A stretch of DNA of 34,122 nt, from the NCBI GenBank assembly GCA_021793675.1, contig JAJYSG010000022.1, positions 1 through 34,122 on the forward strand. Reading direction: 5' to 3'. The position numbers were made by a program, and so were the translations under genes. Source of the DNA: Actinomycetes bacterium (GTDB lineage Bacteria > Actinomycetota > Actinomycetes > Actinomycetales > Cellulomonadaceae). Below the pieces are notes generated by a model. It worked only from the letters and a program-made list of their open reading frames with translations, was not told the DNA's origin and searched no databases. This document shows positions 1 to 8,562 of this stretch, one piece after another. How positions within the stretch are numbered: position 1 is the stretch's first letter; every line of letters starts with the position of its first letter.

Positions 1-143
1 TGCGCGCGCTGCGGCTGGGCGAGACCGCCGCGACGGGGTCCGACGGGCAGACCCCGGCCCTCGAGGTCACCGACCTGTTCACGCTGCCGCTGGCCGAGCT
101 CCGCGCGGCCTCCGAGGCGACCCTGCCCAACCACTTCGGCTGA
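1..143 (+). CDS. 3' end of an unrecognised protein (partial)
   Basis: Reading from base 3, an open frame of 46 codons runs to TGA at 141-143. Its last residues are TLPNHFG. The stop overlaps the ATG of the next gene (TGATG), so the two are probably co-transcribed and translationally coupled. The visible tail shows no diagnostic motif, and I do not recognise the family. The rest of the gene lies outside the window. Confidence 0.6.
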   Translation, partial: RALRLGETAATGSDGQTPALEVTDLFTLPLAELRAASEATLPNHFG

Positions 144-1669
144 TGCCCGTCACCCGGCTGCGCCTGGCGCCCGGGGTCGACGGTCAGCTCGCCGACGGCC
201 TGGCGAGGCTGCGGCACGACCTCGGGCTGTCCGAGGACTTCGGCAGCACCGCGCACGCCGAGGCCGCAGCCGCGGCGGCGCACGGGCCCGGGGACGTGCC
301 GGGGCGGCCCGCGGGGCGCGTCGACGCCACCGGCATCCCGTTCGTCACCATCGACCCGGCGACGTCGCTGGACCTCGACCAGGGGCTGCACATCGCCTGG
401 TCGGGCCAGGGGTGGCGGGTGTCGTACGCCATCGCCGACCTGCCTGCCTTCGTCGTGCCCGGCGGTGCGCTGGACGACGAGACGCGGCGGCGCGGCGCCA
501 CGTGCTACGGACCTGACGGCACCGTGCCGCTGCACCCTCGCGAGCTCTCCGAGGGCGCCGCGAGCCTGCTGCCGGGACAGCTGCGGCCGGCGGCGCTGTG
601 GACCGTCGACCTCGACGAGGCCGCCGAGATCACCGCCGCACGGGTGGCGCCCGCGATGGTGCGCAGCCGGGTCAAGCTCTCGTACGACGAGGCGCAGGCC
701 GTGCTCGACGGCGGGCCGGACCCGGACGGCGTCGGCACCGTGCTGCGGGCGCTGCGCGAGGTGGGCCGCCGCCGGCAGGCGCGCGAGCGCGACCGTGGCG
801 GGGTGTCGCTCGACGTGCCGGAGCAGCAGGCCACCCGGGACGACGACGGCAGCTGGCGGCTGACGTTCCGCGCGCCCCTGCCGGTCGAGGGCTGGAACGC
901 GCAGATCTCGCTGCTCACCGGGATCGCGGCGGCGAGCCTGATGCTCGACGCCGGGGTCGGGGTGCTGCGCACCATGCCCCCGGCCGACGGGCGCGACGTC
1001 GCGCGGCTGCGACGGACGGCGGCCGCGCTCGACGTGCCGTGGCCCGCGACCCTCGGCTACCGGGAGCTGCTGGACCGGCTGGACGCCTCGACGCCGGCGC
1101 ACGCGGCGTTCCTCGAGGCCGCCACCACGCTGTTCCGTGGGGCGGGCTACCACAGCTTCGGCGGCCACGACGCCGCCCCCGCGCCGACGGGCGACCGTGC
1201 CCGTCACGCGGCGATCGCCTCGCCGTACGCGCACGTGACGGCGCCGTTGCGGCGGCTCGTCGACCGGTACGGCACCGAGGTGTGCCTGGCGGCGTGCGCC
1301 GACCGTCCCGTCCCGGAGTGGGTGCTGGCGGCGCTGCCGTCGCTGCCGCCGACGATGGCGAACGCCGACCGCCGTGCCAACGCCTACGCCCGCGGCGGCC
1401 TCGACCTGGTCGAGGCGGCGGTGCTCGAGGACCGCGTGGGGTCGTCGTACCCTGCGGTCGTCGTCGAGGGACCCCGGGGGCACGCCGCCGAGCTGCCGCC
1501 GGCCGAGCGCCGCGGCGAGCTCATGGTGCGTGACCCTGCGATCCTCGCGAAGGTCCGGCCGGGTCCGGACGGCGACCTTCCGATCGGCCGCACGGTGCTC
1601 GCCCGCCTGGTGGAGGCGTCGGTGGTGAACCGCTCGGTGCTGTTCGAGATCGCCGGCCCGGCGGCCTGA
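143..1669 (+). CDS. RNB-domain (RNase II/R family) ribonuclease
   Basis: This 508-residue protein carries an RNase II catalytic (RNB) domain from about residue 55 to 390. The family degrades single-stranded RNA 3' to 5' with Mg2+ held by a cluster of aspartates. That cluster is visible as D71, D77 and D79 in IDPATSLDLDQ, but the fourth position, Asp in E. coli RNase II, is Gln80. A YAHVTAPLRRLVDRY stretch near residue 365-380 matches the conserved RNB C-terminal segment. The usual N-terminal cold-shock domains are missing, and no clear S1 domain follows, so this is a short actinobacterial form. The ATG overlaps the upstream stop. RNB membership is confident; the substrate is unknown. Confidence 0.88.
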   Translation: MPVTRLRLAPGVDGQLADGLARLRHDLGLSEDFGSTAHAEAAAAAAHGPGDVPGRPAGRVDATGIPFVTIDPATSLDLDQGLHIAWSGQGWRVSYAIADLPAFVVPGGALDDETRRRGATCYGPDGTVPLHPRELSEGAASLLPGQLRPAALWTVDLDEAAEITAARVAPAMVRSRVKLSYDEAQAVLDGGPDPDGVGTVLRALREVGRRRQARERDRGGVSLDVPEQQATRDDDGSWRLTFRAPLPVEGWNAQISLLTGIAAASLMLDAGVGVLRTMPPADGRDVARLRRTAAALDVPWPATLGYRELLDRLDASTPAHAAFLEAATTLFRGAGYHSFGGHDAAPAPTGDRARHAAIASPYAHVTAPLRRLVDRYGTEVCLAACADRPVPEWVLAALPSLPPTMANADRRANAYARGGLDLVEAAVLEDRVGSSYPAVVVEGPRGHAAELPPAERRGELMVRDPAILAKVRPGPDGDLPIGRTVLARLVEASVVNRSVLFEIAGPAA

Positions 1670-2590
1670 CTAGCCGAGCAGGACGTCGAGCACCTGCCCG
1701 GTGAAGGCGCTGGACAGCTGCGGCACGTGCTGGCCGCCGGCGATGGTCCACAGCGCGACGCGGCTGCCGTCCCGGCAGCCGTCCGCCCACACCAGGACGG
1801 TGGTCTCGGCGCCGGGCAGGGAGGCGTCGTCGTCCTGGGCCGGTGCGGCGGCGGGCGTGGGACGGCAGCCGTCGAGCCGCGCCCAGGCCGCCGCCGTGCC
1901 CGGCGCCGAGGAGTCCCCGGCACGGCCGTCGTACGGCACCGTCGTGTCGGCGGTGCCGTGGACGTGCAGCACGCTCACCGGCCGGCTCGGTCGGCACCCC
2001 GATGTGTCCGCGGGCAGTGGTCCGGCCAGCGACGCGATGGCGTCGACCTGGTCGGCGTGGTCGCAGGCGAACCGGTGGGCCAGATAGCCGCCGTTGGAGT
2101 GGCCCACCACGGCGACCCGGTCCACCGGGTAGGCCGCCCGCACCGCCGTCACCAGGGCACTGAGGTAGCCGGAGTCGTCGACGCCGGTGCGGTCGATGTC
2201 GCAGCACGTCGACGTCGCGTTCCAGAACCGGTCGCCGCGGCGGTCCAGCGTGCCGTCCGGCAGGGCGAGCAGGAATCCCCGCGCGTCGGACGCGGCCGAC
2301 AGCCCGAGGTAGCGGTCGAGCTCCTGCGAGCTCGAGGTGTAGCCGTGCAGGCCCACCACCAGCGGGAGCGGGGTGGCGCCGTCGTAGCCCGCGGGCACGT
2401 GGAGCCGGAACGGTCGGGCGCCCAGGGTGACGACACCCGTGCTGCCGGGTGCCACGGTGGCCGCAGCGACCGGTGCGACGTTCGTGACGGGCGCCGTGCT
2501 CGCGCCGGGCCTCGTCTCCGGCGCGGGGCCGCAGCCGACGAGGGCGGCGGTCAGCAGCATCCCGAGGACGACATCGGCACGTCGGGCCAT
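1670..2590 (-). CDS. Secreted lipoprotein esterase, PHB-depolymerase/LpqC-like alpha/beta hydrolase
   Basis: This 306-residue protein has a short positive N-terminus, a hydrophobic segment and a lipobox ending LVGC20, so it is probably exported and lipid-anchored outside the membrane. The hydrolase fold shows an LHGYTSSSQE oxyanion region near residue 82, the nucleophile elbow GHS165NGG, D215 in HGTAD and H288 in GGQH as a plausible Ser-Asp-His triad. The layout matches LpqC/polyhydroxybutyrate-depolymerase-type esterases, also related to feruloyl esterases. It is convergent with the ribonuclease, whose stop abuts it, and divergent from the carboxypeptidase gene. The ATG at 2590 was chosen because it directly precedes the signal sequence; a CACGAT box 6 bases upstream would allow a leaderless transcript. 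The natural substrate cannot be told. Confidence 0.85.
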   Translation of the reverse strand: MARRADVVLGMLLTAALVGCGPAPETRPGASTAPVTNVAPVAAATVAPGSTGVVTLGARPFRLHVPAGYDGATPLPLVVGLHGYTSSSQELDRYLGLSAASDARGFLLALPDGTLDRRGDRFWNATSTCCDIDRTGVDDSGYLSALVTAVRAAYPVDRVAVVGHSNGGYLAHRFACDHADQVDAIASLAGPLPADTSGCRPSRPVSVLHVHGTADTTVPYDGRAGDSSAPGTAAAWARLDGCRPTPAAAPAQDDDASLPGAETTVLVWADGCRDGSRVALWTIAGGQHVPQLSSAFTGQVLDVLLG

Positions 2591-2650
2591 CGGGCCATCG
2601 TGGCCGCTGCCGGGAGGCAGCACCAGGGGCGCCGTGGCACCGGCCGCCCC

Positions 2651-2666
2651 TAGCATCGGTCCCGTG
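2651..2666 (+). promoter_or_regulatory. Leaderless -10 box before the carboxypeptidase start
   Basis: TAGCAT (2651-2656) lies 7 bases before the GTG at 2664, with no Shine-Dalgarno sequence. This spacing fits transcription starting on the start codon. The same arrangement recurs across the window. Confidence 0.55.
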
Positions 2667-3569
2667 CGCAGCGCCGGCCGCCGTCCACGCCCCGCCGGGC
2701 GTGGCACGTCGCCGGTCGGGGGCGTGGCCGCGGTCGTGATCCTCGCCGGCCTGGTCCTCGGCGCCGCCGTCGCGCGAGCGGCCGGGGCCGACCTCGGCTG
2801 GATCGGCATCGGCAGCCGCGCGCCCGGCGGCGCGTCGTCGGCCGGCCCGTCGTCGGTCGCATCGGGCGGAGTCCCCGGTCCGGCGTCCACCCGCGCGGCG
2901 GGCCTGGCGTCGGCCGACCGGTCCGCGGTCGCCGCCGCCCCCGCGACCCCGCTGCCCACGGCGGTGGGCATCGACCTGGCGGCACGCTCGACGAGCGACC
3001 CGGCGAGCCTCTGGGTGGTCGTCAACAAGCGGCACCCGCTGGTCCCGCTCGAGTACGCCCCGACCGGCCTGGTCTGGCTCGCGGGCGGCATGGTGCGTGG
3101 CGAGGTGGTCCCGGACCTGCGGTCGATGATCGCGGCCGCCCAGACCGACGGTGTGCCGCTCTCGCTGCGCAACGCCTACCGGTCGTACCGCGACCAGCTG
3201 GTGATCCACGCCGACGTGGTGAAGGGTGCCGGCGCCGGGTATGCCGACCGGTACTCCGCACGGCCCGGCTACTCGGAGCACCAGACCGGGCTGGCCCTGG
3301 ACCTGCACAGCGCCTCGCAGCCGGCGTGCGACCTGGCGCCCTGCTTCGCCCAGACGGTCGAGGCGGTCTGGGCGGCCGCGCACGCCTGGGAGTTCGGGTT
3401 CGTCGTCCGCTACACGCCGGAGAACGCCACGGTCACCGGGTACGGCCCGGAGGCGTGGCACCTGCGCTACGTGGGCCGCGACCTGGCCGGGTGGATGCAC
3501 GTGAACCGCGTGACCTCGCTCGAGGAGGCCTTCGGCGTGGCCGGCGGCGCCGAGTACGCGGCGGGCTGA
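2664..3569 (+). CDS. VanY-type D-alanyl-D-alanine carboxypeptidase (peptidase M15), membrane-anchored
   Basis: From GTG at 2664 the product has 301 residues: a basic N-terminus, one membrane segment (about 20-42), an Ala/Ser/Pro-rich linker to about 110, then an M15B domain. It should trim the terminal D-Ala of peptidoglycan stem peptides outside the cell. Visible motifs are VVVNKRHPL near 118, RNAYRSYRDQ at 169-178, SEH206QTGLALD213 and PE263AWH266LRYVG. H206, D213 and H266 would bind Zn and E263 act as base, as in VanY/VanX enzymes. An upstream in-frame extension exists, but the -10 box and the hydrophobic anchor support 2664. No vancomycin-resistance genes lie nearby, so this is a housekeeping cell-wall enzyme rather than a resistance cassette. 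Confidence 0.9.
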   Translation: MRSAGRRPRPAGRGTSPVGGVAAVVILAGLVLGAAVARAAGADLGWIGIGSRAPGGASSAGPSSVASGGVPGPASTRAAGLASADRSAVAAAPATPLPTAVGIDLAARSTSDPASLWVVVNKRHPLVPLEYAPTGLVWLAGGMVRGEVVPDLRSMIAAAQTDGVPLSLRNAYRSYRDQLVIHADVVKGAGAGYADRYSARPGYSEHQTGLALDLHSASQPACDLAPCFAQTVEAVWAAAHAWEFGFVVRYTPENATVTGYGPEAWHLRYVGRDLAGWMHVNRVTSLEEAFGVAGGAEYAAG

Positions 3570-3587
3570 GCGCCGCGACAATGAGGT

Positions 3588-3965
3588 GTGCCTGCCCGCC
3601 GTCGCACCGATCCCGCCGTGGGCCGTGCCGCGCTCGCGGCCTGGCGTGCCGCACCTGACGACGTCTCCGTGCCCGACCGGAGGGCGGCCGTGCGCTTCAC
3701 GCTCGAGGAGCTGGCCGACCTCGCTCCCGGCGGCTCCGTCGAGGTCCGCGTGCCCCCGGACGGCGCGGTGCAGGCGGTGGCCGGCCCGCGGCACACCCGC
3801 GGGACCCCGCCCAACGTGGTGGAGACCGACCCGCAGACCTGGCTCGCGCTGGCGACGGGCGTGCTGACGTGGGCGGACGCGGTCGCCGCCGGCCGGGTGC
3901 ACGCGTCGGGCGAGCGCGCCGATCTCGCGGACTGGCTGCCGCTGCAGGCCGCCCGTGCGCGGTGA
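3588..3965 (+). CDS. Sterol-carrier (SCP2-like) family protein
   Basis: This 125-residue protein begins at GTG 3588, five bases after a GACAAT box and with no Shine-Dalgarno sequence. It resembles the short sterol-carrier family proteins often found near purF in actinobacteria: a basic N-terminal helix, [22 protein letters not shown] in the middle (strands), a [19 protein letters not shown] stretch and a C-terminal helix. SCP2-like folds bind lipids or hydrophobic ligands; the ligand here is unknown. No signal peptide or membrane segment is present. A GTG two bases upstream opens another frame whose product is low-complexity and is rejected. The family assignment rests on sequence pattern and context. 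Confidence 0.7.
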   Translation: MPARRRTDPAVGRAALAAWRAAPDDVSVPDRRAAVRFTLEELADLAPGGSVEVRVPPDGAVQAVAGPRHTRGTPPNVVETDPQTWLALATGVLTWADAVAAGRVHASGERADLADWLPLQAARAR

Positions 3966-3985
3966 GCCGTGCCTAGGATGCGGAG

Positions 3986-4531
3986 GTGCCCGACGAGCAG
4001 CCCGACGAGCAGCGCTGCGTGCCGCAGGACGTGCCCGTGACGACCGTTGCCGTGCCCCTCGCCGCAGCCGGTGACATCACCCAGGGCGGTGCGGCCGCGG
4101 ATCGCGCTGCCGGCGACGCCGCGACCGGCACGCCGCCGGTCGGCACCCCGGCCGGCACGGCGTCGCCCGATGTCGTGGTCGGCACCCCGACCGACACTCC
4201 GTCGGTCGACGCCGCCGAGGACGTGGCCGTGCCGGACGAGGAGGCGCTCACGCGCATCGCCACGCCCGGCCTGGTCCGGCGCGCGCCGAGGTTCGGGGCG
4301 TTCATCGGGTACGGCGCGGTGCTCGGGTTCGTCGTGGGCGTGGTGCTGGCGATCGCGCTGGACCGGGGCGACCTCGTCGCGGCGGGCGAAGGTGGCGGCG
4401 TGCTGCCGTTCCTCGCCGGCTCCAACGGCGCCCGGCTGATGTCCGGCGTGGGCATGGCGGGCATCGGCGCCATCCTGGGGACCCTGCTGGCGTTGTGGGC
4501 GGACGCTCGCTCGCACCGCCACGCGCGCTGA
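3986..4531 (+). CDS. Hypothetical two-TM membrane protein
   Basis: This 181-residue protein starts at GTG 3986, six bases after TAGGAT (leaderless pattern). Residues 1-95 are a low-complexity Ala/Thr/Pro/Asp-rich region, probably disordered. Two membrane segments follow, around residues 104-126 and 149-172, with a glycine-rich loop (GSNGARL) between them. I recognise no enzymatic motif. Its position between the sterol-carrier gene and purF recurs in related actinobacteria as far as I recall, suggesting a conserved but uncharacterised envelope protein. Confidence 0.65.
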   Translation: MPDEQPDEQRCVPQDVPVTTVAVPLAAAGDITQGGAAADRAAGDAATGTPPVGTPAGTASPDVVVGTPTDTPSVDAAEDVAVPDEEALTRIATPGLVRRAPRFGAFIGYGAVLGFVVGVVLAIALDRGDLVAAGEGGGVLPFLAGSNGARLMSGVGMAGIGAILGTLLALWADARSHRHAR

Positions 4532-4534
4532 GCG

Positions 4535-5134
4535 CTACGCCTCGCCGGCGCGGTACCGCAGGCCGTCGAGCACCAGGTCGAGCAGCGTGCGGACCTGCCG
4601 CTGCCACTGCGGGCCCGCCGTGACGTTCCACACCGCGCCCATGGCCCGCCACACGTCGCCGGCGTCCACGTCGGAACGGATCGAACCGTCCGCGGCGCCC
4701 GCCGCGAGCAGCTGGCCGATCGCCGTGATGATGAGCTCGCGCGTCTCGGAGAACAGTGTGCCCTCGGCGCCGATCGCGGCGCGCAGGGCCTCCTTCATAC
4801 CGGCCTTGGCGGCCGCGTAGCCGATGAACCGCGCGGTCCACTCGCGCAGCGCCTCCAGGCCTGAGGAACGCTCGGCGAGCAGCTGCGGGGCACGCGCGCA
4901 GAGAGCTTCCACCTCGTGTCGGTACGCGGCCTCGACGAGCGCGTTGCGGTCGGGGAAGTTGCGGTACAGGGTCCCCACGCCCACGCCCGCGTTCGCGGCG
5001 ATCGTCTCGAGCGGCACGTCGGCACCGCTCTTCGCGAACGCCTCGACGGCGGCGGCCAGGAGCGCGTCCCGGTTGCGCCGCGCGTCGGCACGCAGCGGGC
5101 GCTCGCACGCCGCCGTCGTCTGCTCGTCGGCCAC
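4535..5134 (-). CDS. TetR-family transcriptional repressor
   Basis: This 199-residue protein has an N-terminal TetR helix-turn-helix: RDALLAAAVEAFAKSGADV, ETIAANAGVGVGTLYRNFPD (about 22-62), followed by an all-helical ligand domain. It starts at GTG 5134 behind a GAAGGGG ribosome site. It is divergent from the SDR/oxidoreductase operon and two identical-architecture palindromes fill the shared promoter, so it very likely represses that operon and itself. The inducer is unknown; given the targets it may be a reactive carbonyl or other small hydrophobic compound (inference). Confidence 0.9.
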   Translation of the reverse strand: MADEQTTAACERPLRADARRNRDALLAAAVEAFAKSGADVPLETIAANAGVGVGTLYRNFPDRNALVEAAYRHEVEALCARAPQLLAERSSGLEALREWTARFIGYAAAKAGMKEALRAAIGAEGTLFSETRELIITAIGQLLAAGAADGSIRSDVDAGDVWRAMGAVWNVTAGPQWQRQVRTLLDLVLDGLRYRAGEA

Positions 5135-5158
5135 GGTTCCCCTTCTTCCGGTTGCGAT

Positions 5159-5174
5159 CCGGAGGACGTTCCGG
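5159..5174. promoter_or_regulatory. Candidate TetR operator 1
   Basis: CCGGA-N6-TCCGG, an inverted repeat with 5-bp arms. It lies 25 bases upstream of the TetR start codon and has the same architecture as the site at 5193-5208. Confidence 0.6.
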
Positions 5175-5192
5175 TTACGTTGACCCTATCAA

Positions 5193-5208
5193 CCGGACGT
5201 TCCTCCGG
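5193..5208. promoter_or_regulatory. Candidate TetR operator 2
   Basis: A second CCGGA-N6-TCCGG, 34 bases (about three helical turns) from the first, placed just upstream of a TATAGC-like -10 for the SDR operon. The two copies are nearly reverse complements of one another including their spacers. Confidence 0.6.
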
Positions 5209-5249
5209 TTATAGCCTACCGGCCTTCACCAGCCGGACGAGGAGCGCTC

Positions 5250-6086
5250 ATGAAGACCTGGTTCATCACCGGCGCGTCGCGCGGCTTCGGCCACCAGTGG
5301 GCCGCGGCTGCGCTGGAGCGTGGCGACCGCGTCGCCGCCACCGCGCGCGACCTGTCCACCCTCGACGACCTGGTCGCCACCTACGGCGACGCGGTCGTCC
5401 CGCTGCGGCTCGACGTCACCGACCGTGCGGCGGACCTCGCGGCCGTCGCCGAGGCCAACGCGCGGCTCGGCCGCCTCGACGTCGTCGTCAACAACGCCGG
5501 CTACGGCCAGTTCGGCATGGTCGAGGAGCTGTCGGAGGCGGAGTTCCGCGCCCAGCTCGAGACGAACGTCTTCGGCGCGTTCTGGGTCACGCAGGCGGCA
5601 CTGCCGATCATGCGGGCCCAGGGCGGCGGCCACATCCTCCAGGTGTCGTCGATCGGCGGCATCTCCGCCTTTGCCAACCTCGGGGCGTACCACGCGTCCA
5701 AGTGGGCGCTGGAGGGCTTCAGCCAGTCGCTCGCGCAGGAGATCGCCCCGTTCGGCATCCACGTGACGCTCATCGAGCCCGGCGGCTACGCGACGGACTG
5801 GAGCGGCTCGTCGGCCCGGCACGCCACGCCGCTGGCGGCCTACGACGAGGCGCGCGCGGCCCGGGCCCGGCAGCGTTCGGGCCAGATGGCGAGCCCCGGC
5901 GACCCGGCGGCCTCGGCGGAGGCCGTCCTGGCGGTCGTCGACGCCGAGAACCCGCCGCTGCGGCTGTTCCTCGGCGAGGCGCCCCTCGCGATCGCGGAGG
6001 CGGACTACGCCGCGCGGCTCGCGTCGTGGCGAGAGTGGCAGCCGGTCTCGCGGGCCGCCCACGGGGCCGTGGAGGTGACGCGATGA
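5250..6086 (+). CDS. Short-chain dehydrogenase/reductase (classical SDR)
   Basis: This 278-residue NAD(P)-dependent oxidoreductase shows TGASRGFG (7-14) for cofactor binding, NNAG (81-84), Ser133/134 and the catalytic Y147-HAS-K151. The Arg after the second glycine motif (TARDL) suggests NADP(H) preference. The substrate pocket gives no certain substrate. It is first in a two-gene operon; its stop overlaps the next ATG (ATGA). It is probably controlled by the divergent TetR. A GGACGAGGAGCG ribosome site precedes the ATG. A catabolic or detoxifying carbonyl reductase role is the simplest reading. Confidence 0.9.
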   Translation: MKTWFITGASRGFGHQWAAAALERGDRVAATARDLSTLDDLVATYGDAVVPLRLDVTDRAADLAAVAEANARLGRLDVVVNNAGYGQFGMVEELSEAEFRAQLETNVFGAFWVTQAALPIMRAQGGGHILQVSSIGGISAFANLGAYHASKWALEGFSQSLAQEIAPFGIHVTLIEPGGYATDWSGSSARHATPLAAYDEARAARARQRSGQMASPGDPAASAEAVLAVVDAENPPLRLFLGEAPLAIAEADYAARLASWREWQPVSRAAHGAVEVTR

Positions 6087-6955
6087 AGGTCGGCGCGCAC
6101 CTCATGCGGTTCGACTCCGTCCCGCCCGCGCGGCTGCGCGACGAGCTCGCCGCGACCGCCGACGCCGCCGAGGCCGCCGGCGTGGCGTGGCTGTCCGTCA
6201 TGGACCACTACTTCCAGATGGAGCGGGCCGGGTTCCCCCGCCAGGACCCCATGCTCGAGGCCTACACCACGCTCGGCTTCCTGGCCGGCCGCACCTCGAC
6301 GGTGCAGCTGGGGGCGCTCGTCACGGGGGTGACCTACCGGCACCCGGGCCTGCTGGCCAAGATCGGCGCGACCCTGGACGTGCTGTCGGGCGGCCGGGCG
6401 ACGATGGGTCTCGGTGCGGCGTGGTACGACCGGGAGCACGAGGCGCTCGGCGTGCCGTTCCCGCCGCTCGCCGAGCGGTTCGAGCGGCTGGAGGAGACGC
6501 TCCAGATCTGCCGCCAGATGTGGGACCCCGACAACGACGGGCCCTACCAGGGCGTGCACTACCAGCTCGCCGAGACGCTGTGCTCGCCGCTGCCCCTGTC
6601 GAAGCCCGAGATCATGGTGGGTGGCAGCGGGGAGCGCAAGACGCTGCGGCTCGTCGCGCAGTACGCCGACGCGTGCAACCTGTTCTCGGCGACGCCCGAC
6701 GAGCTGCGGCACAAGCTCGACGTGCTGCACGAGCACTGCGCGGCGGTGGGTCGCGACCCGAAGGAGATCCGGGTGACGGTCCTCAACGGTGGCGACGCGC
6801 TCTTCGCAGGTGACGTGGCCGGCTTCGTCGAGGAGATGCGGCCGTTCGCCGCGCTCGGTGTCGACACGGTCGTCCTGCGCCCCTCCGAGATGCCGCTCGC
6901 CACCTGGATGCGTGACGTGGTGACCCCCGCGGTCGCCCCCCTCGCCGACCTCTGA
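6083..6955 (+). CDS. Luciferase-like (LLM class) F420-dependent oxidoreductase
   Basis: This 290-residue TIM-barrel protein starts at ATG 6083, overlapping the SDR stop. It begins MKVGAHLMRFDS and contains SVMDHYFQM, QLGALVTGVTYRHPGLLAK and LDVLSGGRATMGLGAAWYDREHEALG, the typical order of the bacterial luciferase-like superfamily, in the F420-dependent subgroup common in actinobacteria. C-terminal EIMVGGSGERKTLRL supplies the phosphate-binding region. The coenzyme (F420 rather than FMN) is inferred from subgroup resemblance. It works with the SDR under the TetR regulator, probably in reduction or degradation of a xenobiotic or hydrophobic substrate. Confidence 0.85.
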   Translation: MKVGAHLMRFDSVPPARLRDELAATADAAEAAGVAWLSVMDHYFQMERAGFPRQDPMLEAYTTLGFLAGRTSTVQLGALVTGVTYRHPGLLAKIGATLDVLSGGRATMGLGAAWYDREHEALGVPFPPLAERFERLEETLQICRQMWDPDNDGPYQGVHYQLAETLCSPLPLSKPEIMVGGSGERKTLRLVAQYADACNLFSATPDELRHKLDVLHEHCAAVGRDPKEIRVTVLNGGDALFAGDVAGFVEEMRPFAALGVDTVVLRPSEMPLATWMRDVVTPAVAPLADL

Positions 6956-7014
6956 CGGCCCCGCCCCGGCGCCCCCCTGCCCGCCTTCGGCGACCCTTGT
7001 GCGACCATTGAGCC

Positions 7015-8562
7015 GTGGCCCCCCGCCCTGACGGACGTCTCTCCCACGATCTGCTCCCCCACGAGAAGGGCCCGCAGGACGCCTGCGGGGTCTTCGGCGT
7101 CTGGGCACCGGGCGAGGAGGTGGCCAAGCTCGCCTACTTCGGCCTCTATGCGCTGCAGCATCGCGGCCAGGAGTCCGCGGGCATCGCGACGAGCGACGGC
7201 CGCCACCTGCTCGTCTTCAAGGACATGGGCCTGGTCTCGCAGGTGTTCGACGAGACGTCGCTGGCCGCGCTCACCGGCTACCTCGCCATCGGCCACACGC
7301 GCTACTCCACCACCGGCGGCTCCACCTGGGAGAACGCCCAGCCGACGCTCGGCGCCACCGCCGCCGGCACGGTGGCGCTCGGCCACAACGGCAACCTCAC
7401 CAACACGGCCGAGCTCATCGACCTCGTCGCCGAGCGGTACGGCAGCCAGCGCCGCGGCGAGCTGGCCCGCGGCAACACTACGGACACCGCCGTCATCACC
7501 GCGCTGCTCGCCGGCGACCCGGACCGCACGCTCGAGGCGACCGCGCTGGAGGTGCTGCCGCGCCTGCGGGGCGCCTTCTCGCTCGTCTTCATGGACGAGA
7601 CCACCCTGTACGCCGCGCGCGATCCCCAGGGGGTGCGTCCCCTCGTCCTGGGCCGGCTCGAGCGCGGCTGGGTGGTCGCCTCGGAGACCCCGGCGCTGGA
7701 CATCGTCGGCGCGTCCGTGGTGCGGGAGGTCGAGCCGGGCGAGCTCATCGCGATCGACGAGAACGGCCTGCGCTCGACGAGGTTCGCGCAGCCGCGCCGT
7801 GCGGGCTGCATCTTCGAGTACGTGTACCTCGCCCGCCCCGACACCACGATCACCGGTCGCTCGGTGCATGCCAGCCGGGTGGCGATGGGCCGCCGGCTGG
7901 CGATCGAGCACCCCGCCGAGGCGGATCTCGTCATCCCGGTGCCTGAGTCCGGCACGCCGGCCGCGGTGGGCTACGCGCAGCAGTCGGGCATCCCGTTCGG
8001 CCAGGGTCTGACCAAGAACGCCTACGTCGGCCGCACCTTCATCCAGCCGTCGCAGACGCTGCGCCAGCTCGGCATCCGGCTCAAGCTCAACCCGCTGCGC
8101 GAGCAGATCCGCGGCAAGCGGCTGGTGGTCGTCGACGACTCCATCGTCCGCGGCAACACGCAGCGCGCGCTCATCCGGATGCTGCGGGAGGCCGGCGCGT
8201 CCGAGGTGCACGTGCGCATCTCGTCGCCGCCCGTGAAATGGCCGTGCTTCTACGGCATCGACTTCGCCAGCCGCGTCGAGCTCATCGCCAACGGCCTGGC
8301 GGTCGACGAGATCGCGGCCTCGCTGGACGCCGACTCCCTGGGCTACATCTCCCTCGAGGGCCTCGTCGCGGCCACCGAGCAGCCCGCCAACGAGCTGTGC
8401 GCCGCCTGCTTCACCGGCACGTACCCCATCGACCTGCCGCCCGACGACCGGCTGGGCAAGCATCTGCTCGAGCAGCAGCAGCTGCCGCTCGGCGCCCCGC
8501 AGGACGGCCTGCTGCACCTGCTGCCGGGAGCCGGCGCCTCGACCGCGCTCGACCGCCCGTGA
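7015..8562 (+). CDS. purF: Amidophosphoribosyltransferase
   Basis: This 515-residue enzyme commits PRPP to purine synthesis by making 5-phosphoribosylamine from PRPP and glutamine. A 23-residue propeptide precedes the N-terminal nucleophile Cys24 (DACGVFGV). The glutaminase domain follows (LQHRGQESAGI, GHTRYST, GHNGNLTN), then the PRPP motif VVVDDSIVRGNT (371-382). Cys265, Cys411, Cys462 and Cys465 match the four ligands of the 4Fe-4S cluster of the Bacillus-type enzyme, so this is the Fe-S, propeptide-cleaved class. It starts at GTG 7015, six bases after GACCAT. Its stop overlaps the purM GTG (GTGA). Confidence 0.97.
   Translation: MAPRPDGRLSHDLLPHEKGPQDACGVFGVWAPGEEVAKLAYFGLYALQHRGQESAGIATSDGRHLLVFKDMGLVSQVFDETSLAALTGYLAIGHTRYSTTGGSTWENAQPTLGATAAGTVALGHNGNLTNTAELIDLVAERYGSQRRGELARGNTTDTAVITALLAGDPDRTLEATALEVLPRLRGAFSLVFMDETTLYAARDPQGVRPLVLGRLERGWVVASETPALDIVGASVVREVEPGELIAIDENGLRSTRFAQPRRAGCIFEYVYLARPDTTITGRSVHASRVAMGRRLAIEHPAEADLVIPVPESGTPAAVGYAQQSGIPFGQGLTKNAYVGRTFIQPSQTLRQLGIRLKLNPLREQIRGKRLVVVDDSIVRGNTQRALIRMLREAGASEVHVRISSPPVKWPCFYGIDFASRVELIANGLAVDEIAASLDADSLGYISLEGLVAATEQPANELCAACFTGTYPIDLPPDDRLGKHLLEQQQLPLGAPQDGLLHLLPGAGASTALDRP

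Noticed and set aside
2664-3569. A vancomycin-resistance determinant suggested by the VanY-type domain
   Set aside because: No vanHAX or vanRS genes are present; single VanY-like carboxypeptidases are ordinary cell-wall enzymes.
1521-3902. A very long minus-strand open frame (793 codons)
   Set aside because: It is the antisense shadow of the esterase/carboxypeptidase region in very GC-rich DNA: Arg/Gly/Pro-rich, low-complexity product, and it overlaps better-supported genes on both strands.
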